A stretch of 64,000 bases of DNA from Isoetes taiwanensis (Eukaryota; Streptophyta; Lycopodiopsida; Isoetales; Isoetaceae): the NCBI GenBank assembly GCA_021234155.1, contig JAJEKV010000027.1, positions 5,702,623 through 5,766,622 on the forward strand. The letters are read 5' to 3'. The notes under the pieces were generated by a model, which worked only from the letters and a program-made list of their open reading frames with translations, had not been told where the DNA came from and ran no database searches. The stretch's first letter is position 1, and each line of letters starts with the position of its first letter. Of this stretch, positions 44,419 to 56,800 are shown one piece after another. Both the position numbers and the translations under genes were made by a program.

Positions 44419-45412
44419 AAATGCTGCTTATCTGAGCTCGAACACGGCGGCGGGCTGGTATCCGAGCTCGAACACTGGCGGGCGATTTGGTTGCGGTGGT
44501 CGTGATCACGGAGAAATGGGTCGCGTAGGCTTAATTGCAATCAGGTCAGCCAGTGTCTTCGAAGCTCGTGATGTATTGAAATTGTAAACTTTGAATCTAT
44601 TGAACCTATGGGATGGAAAGGCCAGAGGTGTTTGATGTGTCTGAGATGGTTTATTGAATTGTCACGTAAACCAAAAGTCCAATAGATGATAGAGTAGTAT
44701 TTGTTAGATTGATCAAGAACCCTTTTGGAATCAACACTCGGAATCATGGTGGGTTTAGCTTTGCATTATAGAAAAGCTTAGCTTCTAAACAATGACAGGG
44801 ATATAATAAATAAGAACAGAAGAATCCATGGAAAAAAAGCCCCAAGAAAATGGCCAAAATTATCTCTAGAGAACGATTTGTGTGACGAAAACCCCTAAAT
44901 CCGGCATAAAAAAAATCCATTTTTGAACGAGGTAAAAGATGTGCCCATTATCTTTGAATCTACATTGAGATGGTCGCAGGAGCACATGAATTTAAGAGTT
45001 TGAGCGGTGTGGGGATGTTTAAGGCATGTGTTTTAAATAAATTGAACTGAGCAATGAATCAAGGAAGGATTAAAAGGACAACGACCACCTTTGTTCACCT
45101 AGGTTTGCACCCTAGGGGCTATTTCATATCTCCATTCCGGATGTAATTGCATATGATTAACGGATCTGTTACTTGTTTAGTAATTCATCATGATAAGGGA
45201 TGTAGAATGGATTAGTTAACAAATGCGAGGCTATATAAAATGCTTATGCCAAATGCTTATTGCATCTTAAGTTTTGAAAGTTTTATGCCAACACACTACC
45301 CTCTCCTTTCCTTTTCTCAAAGCTTCTGAATTAGTCTTTGCAATCCAAACCCTTTGCAATAATTTCGATTTAGAAATTTGCTGGAGGAAATCTAAAAATG
45401 ATAGGAGCTAAC

Positions 45413-45793
45413 TCAGTGATGTAAGTGGAAAATGGAAATGCTTACCTTTACATTATTTGTTGCACTCCAAATTGACAAAGCTATGGGGTGTTCATGCAGG
45501 TCTGCATATGCCTTGCATCCACAAGGAAATTTCATGGCTGCAACAACTTCTATTGTGGCTATAATGTGAGGACAATATTTGGGTTCCAATAGCTTGATGT
45601 TATTACGGGCTGTAGCAATTTTTGATGAACCTACGTCAGTTATATTTGGACAGTTGTTGAGTAAAATTTCCCTCATACAGTAACATATCATTTGTAATTT
45701 TCTATATTGTATGATCTTCCCGATGCTTGAACAGTTTTGCAAATCGAGCTTCTCTAAAATGTTGCAATGAGGAAAAAGCAATGATATTCCCAT
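45413..45793 (-). pseudogene. Captured fragment of an F-box/LRR-type gene
   Basis: The frame shows cysteine-containing leucine-rich repeats of the F-box/LRR kind: LEKLDLQNCSSIGKII, then LLNNCPNITDVGSSKIA, then NIKLLEPKYCPHI. After about three repeats the sequence becomes unrelated. It has no F-box and no full solenoid. It lies wholly inside the TIR element, so it was most likely captured from a host gene. Confidence 0.6.
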
Positions 45794-45849
45794 CTATAAG
45801 ATGTGTACACCATTCCAAATGCAAGTTCTTGATTGAATGGCTACATCTT

Positions 45850-46560
45850 ATAGCAATCAATCATATGGTCGTCATAAATTACATCCAAGTGCCTGACATT
45901 ATTTTCAATCATATGGTCGTCATAAATTCGGTCAAAACTCTTATGATGGCACCATTTTAATCCATTCTGTCGTATATTATGAATGCCATGATGATACATC
46001 ATGACATGGCTGGCATATTGTCTTTTTTATTTTCGGCTTGAGATCTAGATGCCTCTCTAGATATCGAATCTCTCATGTGATTTTTCGATCGCCACCTTCA
46101 TTCTCATTACCAATACGTAGGAGGACGGTGACCACCTATTAAAGACTACTTCGATTTATGATTCACCTTGCTATATGATTTAGAGGAACTGGATGTTGTA
46201 GATATGATTTACACTTATCTTTGAGATATGCTATATGATAGATATCTTTGATGAGATAGATAGAGGAGCCGGATCTTTGCAAGATATGCTATATGATTCA
46301 CTTTGCTATATGATTTAGAGGGGAGCCGGGCTGCTGCAGATATTGACTGAATTGGTCCCTTCACATGCATCCGCCTCAAGATTTACGTATGATGCTATAA
46401 ATGGTCCATAGCTCAATTAATCTTTACCAATTCCCCTCCAGTTTGCCTCCAAGGTTTCTTTCTTATATTACATTGAGTGCTTCTATTTGCAAAGTATTAC
46501 AAGCTTTCAAAGGTTTCATTAGGTCAAACAGTATTACATTGAGTGCTTCTATTTGCAAAA
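45850..46560. repeat. Cluster of short direct repeats inside the TIR element
   Basis: CAATCATATGGTCGTCATAA occurs at about 45,857 and 45,907. A GATATGCTATATGAT word occurs repeatedly between 46,190 and 46,320. A 28-base block starting TATTACATTGAGTGC occurs at 46,466 and 46,532. None is coding. They suggest local slippage or duplication within the element. Confidence 0.75.
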
Positions 46561-47004
46561 GCATTTGGGTTAGAGACGAATTTGATTATGGGGCTGAGCT
46601 GATGATAAACTAAGGACTGACTGATGTATGAAAGGTTCAAAAACTGGATGATAGATGACATTTAAAAGAAAGGTTGAAAGACCAGACATTTTGCTAAATG
46701 ATTGGGAAATTTCACCTAACAGAGCATACCCTATAATTGGTGTTTGTAGTCTAATAGGTTCCAAAATGTAGCATCGAAAAAGATTGGAATATCGGGCGGA
46801 TGATGATGGGTTGCAACTGGCCCTGCTATCTTGTGTGGTTATATTTTGCTCTTCTAAACAGGATGCTCAAATTTTTCTTCCTCTAGATTGGGCAGATCAG
46901 GTTGAATGTTAAAGGGCATGGCTAGTCTATAATTCATAATTTGGTAAAGCTCTTCCGGTCTCTTCCGACTCTTTGCTGACGGGGTTTCTAGCATTTAAAT
47001 GGTG

Positions 47005-47345
47005 CGAGGTTTACGCAATGCGGTGAACTTGGAGAAGCTAAGGCACTTTTAAGATCGAAATGAAAAAATTTGGATTATCCCCCGGCCTTGTGACCCTAAA
47101 CACTTTTCTTCATGGCCTTTGTAGGGTAGGGGATTTATCATCTACATTGGATTTCTTCCACCAAATCTCGAGCATTCTCGAGTGTGATGTTATAACCTAT
47201 AGTACTCTCATAGGCGGTTTATGTAAAAGCGGGTAAAATAGATGATGTACATTCCTTCGTTCATACGCAAAAGATGGTTGAGAAGGGATGCGTACCTAAT
47301 GTGGTTATATATAGCACCCTCGGTGGATGGTCTTTGCAATCTTTG
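47005..47345 (+). pseudogene. Captured fragment of a P-class PPR gene, frameshifted
   Basis: Reading frames show consecutive 35-residue PPR motifs of the P class: GLVTLNTFLHGLCRVGDL, then ECDVITYSTLIGGLCKSG and, after a frameshift near 47,230, MVEKGCVPNVVIYSTL. The part before 47,070 (CGELGEAKALL) belongs to the preceding motif in another frame. About three motifs remain. This is a different subfamily from the PLS-type PPR copies elsewhere in the window. It lies inside the TIR element. Confidence 0.75.
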
Positions 47346-47609
47346 AAGAAGCTCACATTAATGGAATTAATCTCCTTCCTAAGTTTTCTATATGTCCTTT
47401 GAATAAAATGCATGGTTTTCTTTAACGATAAGCTTTGAATCCAATGATAAGCTTTGAATAACAAGTTGATTATGTAGTGTTTTAATGAGATGGAATATAT
47501 GATCAACAAGTGCATGATATCATGATGGTTATGAGTTCATATATTAATTTGTTCATGGCACAAGAAGAGGACAATTGTTTGAAGCACTTAATAGAAAACA
47601 AAAATAAAA

Positions 47610-47996
47610 CTTAACGGAGGTATGTGCGAAGGTATTGCCGTTAGCATTAAGTTAAAAAAAAAAAAATAACCTAATGGACGAATGTGCGAAGGCATTGCCG
47701 TTAGCCTTAAGTTAGACTAACTTAATAGGCACCTATGCGAAGAAATTGCCGTTAGCATTAAGTTAGCACTAACTTAACTAAGGCAAGTGCGAACACATTT
47801 TTATTTTATTGTTAAGTTAAAAAAAAATAATCTAACTTGTTCTAGTCTGAAAGGATTTAACTAGTTTCTGTTAGGTTAAAGTCTTAACGGAAAGTTAACT
47901 TAGTCTTGGTGCGAATACAAGAGTCTCTTATAAGTTTAACTGGCAGTTAAAAAAAATTAACTTATTCCTAACTTAACGGCAGGTGCGAAGGTACCC
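47610..47996. repeat. Subterminal repeats at the right end of the TIR element
   Basis: The word TGCGAAG(G/A)NATTGCCGTTAG recurs at about 47,626, 47,686 and 47,733, with shorter TGCGAA words at about 47,788, 47,911 and 47,983. It is followed each time by a TTAAGTTA-type tract. The last copy merges into the terminal inverted repeat. Clustered subterminal repeats are commonly transposase-binding sites in plant DNA transposons. Confidence 0.75.
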
Positions 47997-48570
47997 TTAG
48001 CATTACTATTCTACCAACCTTCAGTGTTAATTCATGTGGAGGCATGCCGGTTGGGATCTGTGCGTTCAAGAACTCAGTAGGATAGACACTTGCATCCTGA
48101 TCATCAATGACATGATCTGCACTTTTATATATTCCAGTGTATCCAGGCAATAGGGCAGTCACCCTCCTAATAATCTCATCATCAGCATTCAATGGTGTGA
48201 GAATTGCTCATCGTGTCCAAAACTCAATATCTGGGTGGTGACCTAGAATGTCACAAAAGATTGCTTTGATCAAGCCATCCAAGTCATTTGATAGCAGACA
48301 CATTTCTTCATGTAAGCATATGATATCATGGCCAATGTGATCATATGTTGGCTCCCGGCCATCCCCAATCTGCAACAGATAGATACTCAGCAAAGGACTT
48401 TTCTTCCTCCCAACCATGTCCCTGTAAACTCATGACCCGCATATTCATTTTGAGTATATGCAGATGAAAATGGTCCCATGTGTATGAATTATTCAAGCAT
48501 GCATCCACAATTTGTGCACAACCACCGTGTAACACAATTGGCAGAACTTGCCAAATATCTATAAATTAAT

Positions 48571-48982
48571 TGTATTTTATAATCATGAGTTATCTCCTTG
48601 TAATAGTCAATGGCTTAAGACATGGCAAAATTAGAGCCCCCTTACTACGGCATCTAGATAGGGTGGAGCAATGTTGGGGAACTCTTAAACCCGACCATAA
48701 ATCTCTTAAAGTTTTCCTACATAATCGGATTTTTCAAGTTTCTACACGAAAATTTATAGCTTTTTTAGAGAAAAGGGAGAAACTACAAAATACTCTTCTG
48801 TTTTGATGAATTTCATGACATACCTCTGAGTCTTGATACCTCTAAGGAACTCCATATCTGATCTGGTTAAGTGGTTGTCTTGGCCATTTATATGTAATGC
48901 ATACCAGGCTTTACTATTGTACATTGATAAATTACAAGAAGAAGAATGTCTATATTTCCAAGAAAACCATACATACTTTGCT
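48571..48982. other. Short spacer between the Helitron relic and the CDPK gene
   Basis: Contains the relative of the AAATGCCCTT interspersed repeat at about 48,772-48,850. The 3' untranslated region of the CDPK gene (minus strand) must lie here. I saw no clear polyadenylation signal to rely on. Confidence 0.5.
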
Positions 48983-51900
48983 CTAGCTTGTTCGAGCAAT
49001 ATTCCCACTATACTTGTTTGTTCTAGATCCCATGCTAGCCTGTTTTAGAAGCTTTTGAAATTCGTGTAAGCTGATCTTCCCATCTCCATCAGCATCAGCT
49101 TCATCCATTATGGGCTGCAATGATCCTTTTACTCCGGTATGCTAAAATAGGAAGACAATGATTAGAAGATATTGGTTAGGTTCGCCACTATCTTGCAATA
49201 TAGCTAGTTTTACTAAGGACCACCTAGTTACTAAAAACGAACCAGCACCTGTTTCAGTTCTTCAAATGTGATGTACCCATCCTTATCAGAGTCAAATTTT
49301 TCAAAGGCTTCTTTCGTGATCCTTTGCCATTTCTCAGAGTCCACCTCCTGAAGCTGGCGTACATGTAGTGCTCCAGCAACAAACTCCTCAAAATCCACAA
49401 ATCCATCTTCGTTATCATCCATCTGTGAATGAGAAACAGGCAATAAGTTCATACTTTCAAAAGAGCAATTGCCATATGCCAGGGCAGTGTTCTGAAAACA
49501 AGGTTCAGATGATGAAAGGTGACAAAGTATTCTTAACATTGTTGACATTCATACCGCTTGAAGGATTGCAACTACAGTTGTCTCCTTGAGCGCCCACGGT
49601 CTGTCTTTTTCTAGTGCCTGCGTTCACAATGGGTTAAAATGTCTTATTCCTTGACACACATTAAAGGGAGGAGGACTAATTCACCTGTTTTATTTCTTCA
49701 AATGTTATAGTTCCACTTCGATCAAGGTCGATTGCATTAAATTGGTCTCTCAAATAGGTAATTTCGTCTTGCTGCAGTGTCGCCGCCAAGGCCTTTGAAA
49801 GAAGAGGAAAACAAACTCAAAACTCCAGCCATGTACCTTTAGTATGATGATGGAATCAACAGATGTAACAGTATGTGGTTCCCATTTTCCTATATACTAT
49901 CACTCATGACAATTTACTTCAATGCCAAGGGAAACTGTCAAGTGTGATGGTATAACTATTACTTGATTTACAGTGGCAACCTATGGGTATGGATTCTGTT
50001 TATGCTAGAAAAGGCAATATTTTAGGTCGGTTACTGTCAAAGTCAAATTTAAACTCAGCCAGCGTTGCAGAAGTTAGTGTCAATTAGTTGCTAAATTAAT
50101 GGGATATTTCACAGGGCAAAGCAAGACCCTGGTCATAAATACAAATTTCATCTTTTTTGTTTATTTGAGCATTCTTCGTGGTTTCTGCGTATCTACTTTC
50201 TTGTCTGGATCTCTTTACATTATTGGCAAAGCATACCTTCTCTATCCTGAACATTTAGATTGAACACATATGTATATCAGGGACAAGCGACTTGAAAGAT
50301 ATTTATGCGGTTTGGTTCTCTATTTTATAAAAATCACATTCATTTTGTCATAGAGATGCATTCCTATTCAACATGGCATATCTACTCACACGATACGCCA
50401 TCTTCTTTAGACGGCTGTACTTCACAAATTCCCTTATGTTAGAGAGAGCAGAAATATCGAGTGGTATATCTGATGCAGACCCTCCTTCCCGCACCCATGG
50501 ATGTGCTGTAACGTATAATTGTTCACATGGCATTAGAGCAAATCACGGAAATGAGAAAATAAACTGTAAGTTGATAAAGCTGACAGAAAGAAAACCTTTA
50601 CTGACAATGCAATACTTTGCAACATGCACTTGTTTCACTTCAACACCCAATGTATAATCTATCAATAAACGAATACCTACATAAGGCTTGAGCAGCAGTG
50701 GGCCTCGAATGGGGATTTTTAAGAAGCAACTTTGTTACAAAATCTTTGGCATCAGAGCTGATAGATGACCAAATACTCTCTCGAAAATCGGGTTTCTTTT
50801 TAAGGACCTGGTCAAGCACACATTAATAAGCAAATAACGAGCCTTAGAAATACAAGATTATCAACAAAACCAATTGCATGCAAAGTTTCTGCTCTTGGAC
50901 TCAAATAGACCATCATAGATAAAAGTTTGCACGCAAATCCCTGATCTGTCTTATGCGTACATGAGATTGACCCCAAAGCTACATTCATAATACCACAACG
51001 GGGAACAGATAAAACAGAAAAGGTATCATTTTGAATTATTTTTGCTGCAGGGGACAAATCAGTTTGTCTGCTGAGTCCAAGAATAGAAAAGAATATGGAT
51101 GACCTAAAACAACTAAGGTCAATTAAAGGTATTAAAACTACCACCTCTTTAAAAATTCCAGATTGAGTCTTGTCAGAAAATGGACGCTTCCCGCATAGCA
51201 GTATGTATGTTATGACACCAATACTCCAGACATCAGATTCAGGCCCTGATCTCCTTTTCAAAACTTCTGGAGCAACATAATATGCACTGCCAACAATATC
51301 ACGAAACCGCTTGCCTGCAAATAATTGAGAAACCATTGTTAGATACTTTTCAAGGAATCAAACAAGATTGCACAGCTAAAGCTAATTGGACGAGATATGG
51401 GCGCCCTTTCTCCATTATTTCATAGTGAACAAGATGTACTAGCTTCAGACATTCAGTTGTTTACACATTCCTTTGCATACAAAACGGGCTTCTCATAATA
51501 CAAGTTAATCGTTTTCAAATGCTGTCTCAGGTAACAGCAAGGGCAAGAACTGTATCTACGAAATAATCTGTTGCCAGACATGATGGCAACTTACAGTTCG
51601 CTGGTGAATCTCATCCTAAAAATTTGAATTGGATCTCAGAAAGTACCAGATATGTTGTTTGCCTATTTTGATATCCTCCTGGCTATGCTTTTCCTAGTGA
51701 CAATACTGGGGCAACATCTGCCCTGAAGTTGAGAATTCCCTATGCCACTATGCTGCCTATAGGGTCTACCTACCCATGTAAGAGTTTTCCCATTTTACAT
51801 CAGTTCTATACCAAAGAAGAGGAAAAGGAAGGGGCACTAACCTGGCCTTATAAAATCGGATAGACCAAAGTCCGTTGCTATAAGTCGTGAGTCTGGATCC

Positions 51901-53817
51901 TGTGACTTGAAAAGGAAGTTCTACAAAAGCACAGCAAAGGGCAAGGATGCAGCTAAAGTCCACCAACATCAAAATAAGAACTTTACATTACCTCTGGCTT
52001 TAGATCACGATGTACCACACCATTAAGATGGCAGCGAGCAACAACCTTTAACATTTGTCTGACAATGATTGCAGCATCTCTCTCACTATAACGGTTCTTT
52101 TTCCTGGGGAGAAAAAGCAAGCATACATTAGAGCGCCACCACTTAACAATAAATCAGGCTTGTCACACTCACTGTGCAAGAATCCTGTCAAGCAGCTCTC
52201 CACCTTCACAAAGCCTGCAATAGCTATATCTATAAGACTTCATTCAATAATTATCTAAAACCGATAGCAAATGAGAATGCTTCTCCTAAAACCCTGAAAC
52301 TTGAAAAATATTAGGCATGTTTTGAACATTTTGCCAACAATTTCAAGTAACTTTTACCAGTCTTCTAATTACTATCAGCAAAATAATATTTATAATTCAA
52401 CTCATAAGAGAATTCAGCTAGGATTGTTATAACTATATAAAGATCTTAGGTATCTTAGCCTTTACCAATGTAGGAGAACCAAAAAGTCGCAGGCATGAAT
52501 TGACCACCCTTTGTATTACATGAACGACCAAAGTTCCTATAGTAACGCCACAAGCCACTGCTTAAGGGTATTTTTGCAATGAACTGTTTAAATTGTCAGC
52601 ATTAATCCAGAGTTGTCTTAAATATGGAGATGCATATACAAGAAGCCCAGATTTCGACCTTTTAATTGGAACTGCATACAACTGCCGGCTGAACCCAACT
52701 TCATGTATCATCATATTCTATCCTCTGGCCAACAATAAGTATATGTTTATTAATGGGCACACAATTAGAACGTGTCCATTACAGGTTTTGCGAGGTGTTG
52801 AAGTAACTATATCCTGATCTCCCACGGTACCAAGCTTTGATGCTGGCAACATATATTGCTGCTAGACTGGACAGTTAATGCGAGCTAATGGATGCCCAGC
52901 CATGACATATAGATCCAAATTCAGCAGTGACTCGTTGAATTCGTCCCACAACAATAGATTATATGATACACTAATATTTGTCTTAACAACAGTTCTAAGT
53001 TCCTTAAACATTAGAGAGAAAAGGCTTACTCCATCACTATATATACATGATTATCATCTTCGAACGACGCGATAAATGATACCACATTCTCATGTCCTGT
53101 AAGAAGCTTTAAGATCTTAACTTCTCTTCTCACATCTTCAATAGCCGCAGGTAGAAGCATCTGCAGTAAAAAATGTTATTGATCAACGCAATTGAATTGT
53201 TCATCATTACCTTTTCCTTCCATCACAAGTATGAAATGAACTACGCCTAATTGTCTAGAGCTCAGTTTAACCTACATGACTTTACAATGTACAATAACAA
53301 AAAATTTCTGCAGCTGTTTTTCATGCACTATAGGATCATTATGAAGGCTCACATTGAAGCATAAGCACACTTCAACTACCACAAAGTCATGTAAATGCAA
53401 GATATAATACTAAATTGCAGTTTAATTCTGGGCATCCTCAAACTAAAGCATACGACATTCGCAATCTGATAACAGTTACAACTTATAATTTACATATAAG
53501 TTTTAGCTATGTAATGAAAATTGATTTGCTCAGACCTTTTTCTTGTCCAACTGCTTGACTGCTACTTTCTCCCCTGATGAAACATCAGTGGCAGCATAAG
53601 TATGTCCAAATTGTCCGTGCCCAAGTAATTTTCCTAATCTATATTTACTCTTAAAATCTTTGCTGTAACCAAAATCTGTTCGCTTTCCAAGTGATTCTTT
53701 GGGCTTAAGCGGGGGAGGTCCATTGACCCCTGGCATTATTCTTGATATCTCCACGTTAGGTCCTTGCTTACATTCTTCATTTGGCTTTGCCTTTTCAGCA
53801 GAGAAGCACACTCCCAT
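48983..53817 (-). CDS. Calcium-dependent protein kinase, group IV (CPK16/18/28-like), 12 exons
   Basis: Exons from 5' to 3': 53817-53536, 53160-53030, 52214-52173, 52103-51989, 51920-51842, 51314-51145, 50807-50681, 50505-50390, 49792-49685, 49617-49555, 49422-49249, 49141-48983. All have GT..AG borders and keep frame, giving 521 residues. MGVCFS has Gly2 for myristoylation and Cys4 for palmitoylation, so it is probably membrane-anchored. The kinase has GHGQFG, K88, HRDLKPE (D185), DFG (D206) and APE. The autoinhibitory junction follows (SRLKKMAYR). Four EF-hands have intact loops at 376-387, 413-424, 455-466 and 485-496. Family knowledge: Ca2+ binding to the EF-hands releases the kinase; group IV members phosphorylate growth and immune regulators. 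The length equals family norms. It looks functional, and it is the best-preserved gene here besides SPRTN. Confidence 0.93.
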
Positions 53818-56800
53818 GATAGAAAGAAATGAGTTTCTTCGGCTCTCTTCACAGAATTACATGTGGATTGCCTCCACCTTTATTTATTATTTGTTAATTG
53901 CTGAATCCAAGCAGAAAGCAAAGAATTATGAAGAATTTCAGCTTCCCACAAATTAAGATAGAGAATTCTTCAGAGGCAATGCAAATTGGGGAATTAAACC
54001 CACCTATCACGTTTATGATGTCACAAGACTGCTAGGTCAAGCATGCATACTATTTCTTGTGTATGATCCAGCGAAGAAGCGAGTAAGACATAGTGCCCAA
54101 ATGCAAGCAACAAAACTGTCAAAAGAACCTTCGTTGCGATGCCAGAAAGCAGGAAATGTAAGGCTCCCATCTCCGGCGAAGCTGAGAAGCCGCGGATCTG
54201 ATAGAATATGGAGGTCAAGTTGCTCGTGACCAGAACAACGGGCCCGAGTCTTGCACGTAAGTGATACCGGGACCCGGTATCGCAGATTGACAAAAGATCG
54301 TACGGTCTCTTTTTGTCATACGGATTCTTATCCAGCCATTGGTCCCTGCACCCGGTATCAGCCTCCAAAAATATGACAAAATAGGGTCCCACGTTTGTCC
54401 ATGCTTGTCAATGGTCCAGTGTCCCATAATAATGGCATATAAATAGACCACTAGGGAATCACATGATCAAACTCGTCGGCCGACACGAACAATTATATTT
54501 TGGACCTTGCACAGGGTTGTTGTTGCCTCATGTTTCCCAGTCAATAGATATCACTCTGCATTTCCTGCTCAAGTCATTCATCCTGAATTGCATGCTCTCG
54601 TGAAGAGATGCAGCTTCAAAGGTTGATAATTGTAAGTGCTTGTTTGAAACACATATGGTGGACGTAAAAATTCCATCATCATGCTATAGTGGTTTTTCAC
54701 CATAATCTTGAAATATTTGTCAACTACTGATCTCAATATCTTTTGGAAGTTGAATAAAAATAATATCTCAAAGGACCATATCAAATGTGTAGCAAGAATT
54801 TTGATAAAATAGGAAGGAAAAGAACCAATCTACAATCCAGGTCCCACCACATAATCGACACGTTATGATTGCTTTCAAAGAAAAACTCAATGTTGATTAG
54901 ATCAAAGTGTTAGATTGTTTATAATATCAAAACACAATTTGACCTATTCCCAATGGATAATAACCCACACTTATAAGATATTTCCATAGAAGAAGAACAT
55001 GAAACAGGCATTGGGCGTTGAAGTCAATAACATAATCCACACTTGTCGTATAAGGACAGGTTAACACATGATTTTGAGACGCCAATGTTGAATCAAATAA
55101 TTAAATTGGACATGCAATGAAAGATGCAATCATAGGCTTATTGAAGACTAAGGCAATTCATATTTTATAATCAGGTACCACCTCATAGTCCCTCCAAAGT
55201 TAGTCTAGTGTCTAGCACATTAGTTTGGCAAAGTTGAGCTCTCGAGTTGTGAAGCCACTTCTATGTCTCTTCAGACCCTGATAGGCTTTATAATCTATCC
55301 AAGATGTGTATAATCCAATTACTTTCTAGTGATGTTCCCAGTGAGTAAGGGGTGGTCATAAATCATAAAGGTACCTTCTTTATCTTAGTGTAGCCTTACA
55401 TTCTTTATCTTCGTTAAGACATCTTTCGGACATACAAACTCAAATATACCACCTAAATCTTGTCTATCACAAGGCTCTTTAGCTAGTTACATCTAATTTT
55501 TTGATATCATTGGCAATGGAGATCTAGTCACGCCTAATTTTTTTTAATCATAAAATGGCATGGACAAAATGGAGATTCTACTATCTGGCATATATCATCC
55601 TTCATCTTGTATCATTTATAAGCTGGTCCTTATGTGCTCATGCTTGTCAATTGAGCATGTCATATAATGAGAGATGGTGTATAGAGGATGACATAAACAA
55701 ATCACTCATGTTTTGATAAGATATTTAGTCAATAGATATGATTTCTTGCATGTTTTAATGAAGCTTAAAATCCGACACACACGCTCTCTCTCTCCCCCCA
55801 TGGATGATAAAGAACAAATCAATTCTCCCTTATGCATTGCTCCATACTCATACTTCCAGCCATCTTAAACTAGGTTCATATTTATATTCATTTTAACCTA
55901 CGTTCTTTTAAAAAGAGATGCAACACGACAAGAGAAAGAAAATACAACCAACCTAAACTGATCACATGCTCAAGTTATCACATGATGATTGTTTAAAACA
56001 TACGAATCTTTGATAGTGCTTAAAAGCCATACAAAAGTGTTATATTTCTTATTATTACCAATAAACAATGTGATCTACTCCGGATGGATACTATACTCCA
56101 CAACTTTAAAACAAATTCTCCCACTCCTCAAATCAACAAGTTAAATATGTAAGAAATTTGTTTTTGGGCTCATACTCTATTAATTGAATAGTTGAAAATG
56201 TCAGCTCTGTGATGTCTCCCACATCTTTACGATGCCCAATCATATAGACATGGAGGGAGATTCCTCCTAGCACCTGACAATGCCGACATGGGGCCCTCCA
56301 TATGACTCGGACCACTTGTGAACAAAAGCAACTGGTTCGCGTGGAAGACATGGAGGTGTCATTGCCTAATCCTCCTCTACGCGATCTAACTGCGGAAGCA
56401 TAAAAATATATCAGCACATGATAACATACAAAGAATACATAGCCACTTCGAAGGGTCGAATCATTATTAACATCGTACTATAGCAAGAGCATATATACAA
56501 CACAAATATTGATAATCCTACCTTGGGCTTGGGCTCAATTGGGATTGACTGACGGTCTAGTATACAAGAGATCAACAGATAGAGATATAACAATGATGAG
56601 GACTGGTGTAGAACAATGGCTGGGGTTGTCCACTCCATCCGCCCGTCCTGTGCACACTTTGCGTATAGGTAGAAAAGTGTCGGGTCTTGACTGTAACTTG
56701 CAGAAGACATGACCCCAAAGTATCACTCGGGGATTTCATCTCCCCCTTCGGTGAGACAGGATGAGAACCCACCTCACCCAAATGGCATCATGCCAACTGT

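Larger units (their letters stand above)
44173..47996. mobile_element. TIR DNA transposon, PIF/Harbinger-like, non-autonomous, carrying gene fragments
   Basis: The ends are inverted: GGGTACCTTCGCACC followed after two differing bases by CCGTTA on the left, and the reverse complement on the right. Both are flanked by TTA (44170-44172 and 47997-47999). A TTA duplication and a GGG start fit the PIF/Harbinger superfamily. No DDE transposase or Myb-like second protein is recognisable inside. The interior holds an LRR gene fragment (-), a P-type PPR fragment (+) and repeats, so it resembles a Pack-type element. Excising it with one TTA rejoins the Helitron helicase frame exactly. Confidence 0.85.
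43776..48570 (-). pseudogene. Helitron (RepHel) PIF1-like helicase relic, split by a TIR element
   Basis: The right part, 48570 to 48000, carries the helicase middle: DIWQVLPIVLHGG, YTWDHFHLHIL, NMRVMSLQGHG, then SNDLDGLIKAIF, VTALLPGYTGIYKSADHV, PTEFLNAQIPTGMPP and HELTLKVG. The left part, 44169 to 43776, continues: LGLCNG, NIKKHMSIPRIPLVPSNSK, then FSRVQSIRGLKVLALN and NVIYKEVLQRM, the usual C-terminal end. The ATP-binding Walker A and the Rep HUH nuclease are absent, and there is a small deletion before the last motifs. Helitrons move by rolling-circle replication; this copy is dead. The interrupting element occupies 44173-47996. Confidence 0.85.
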
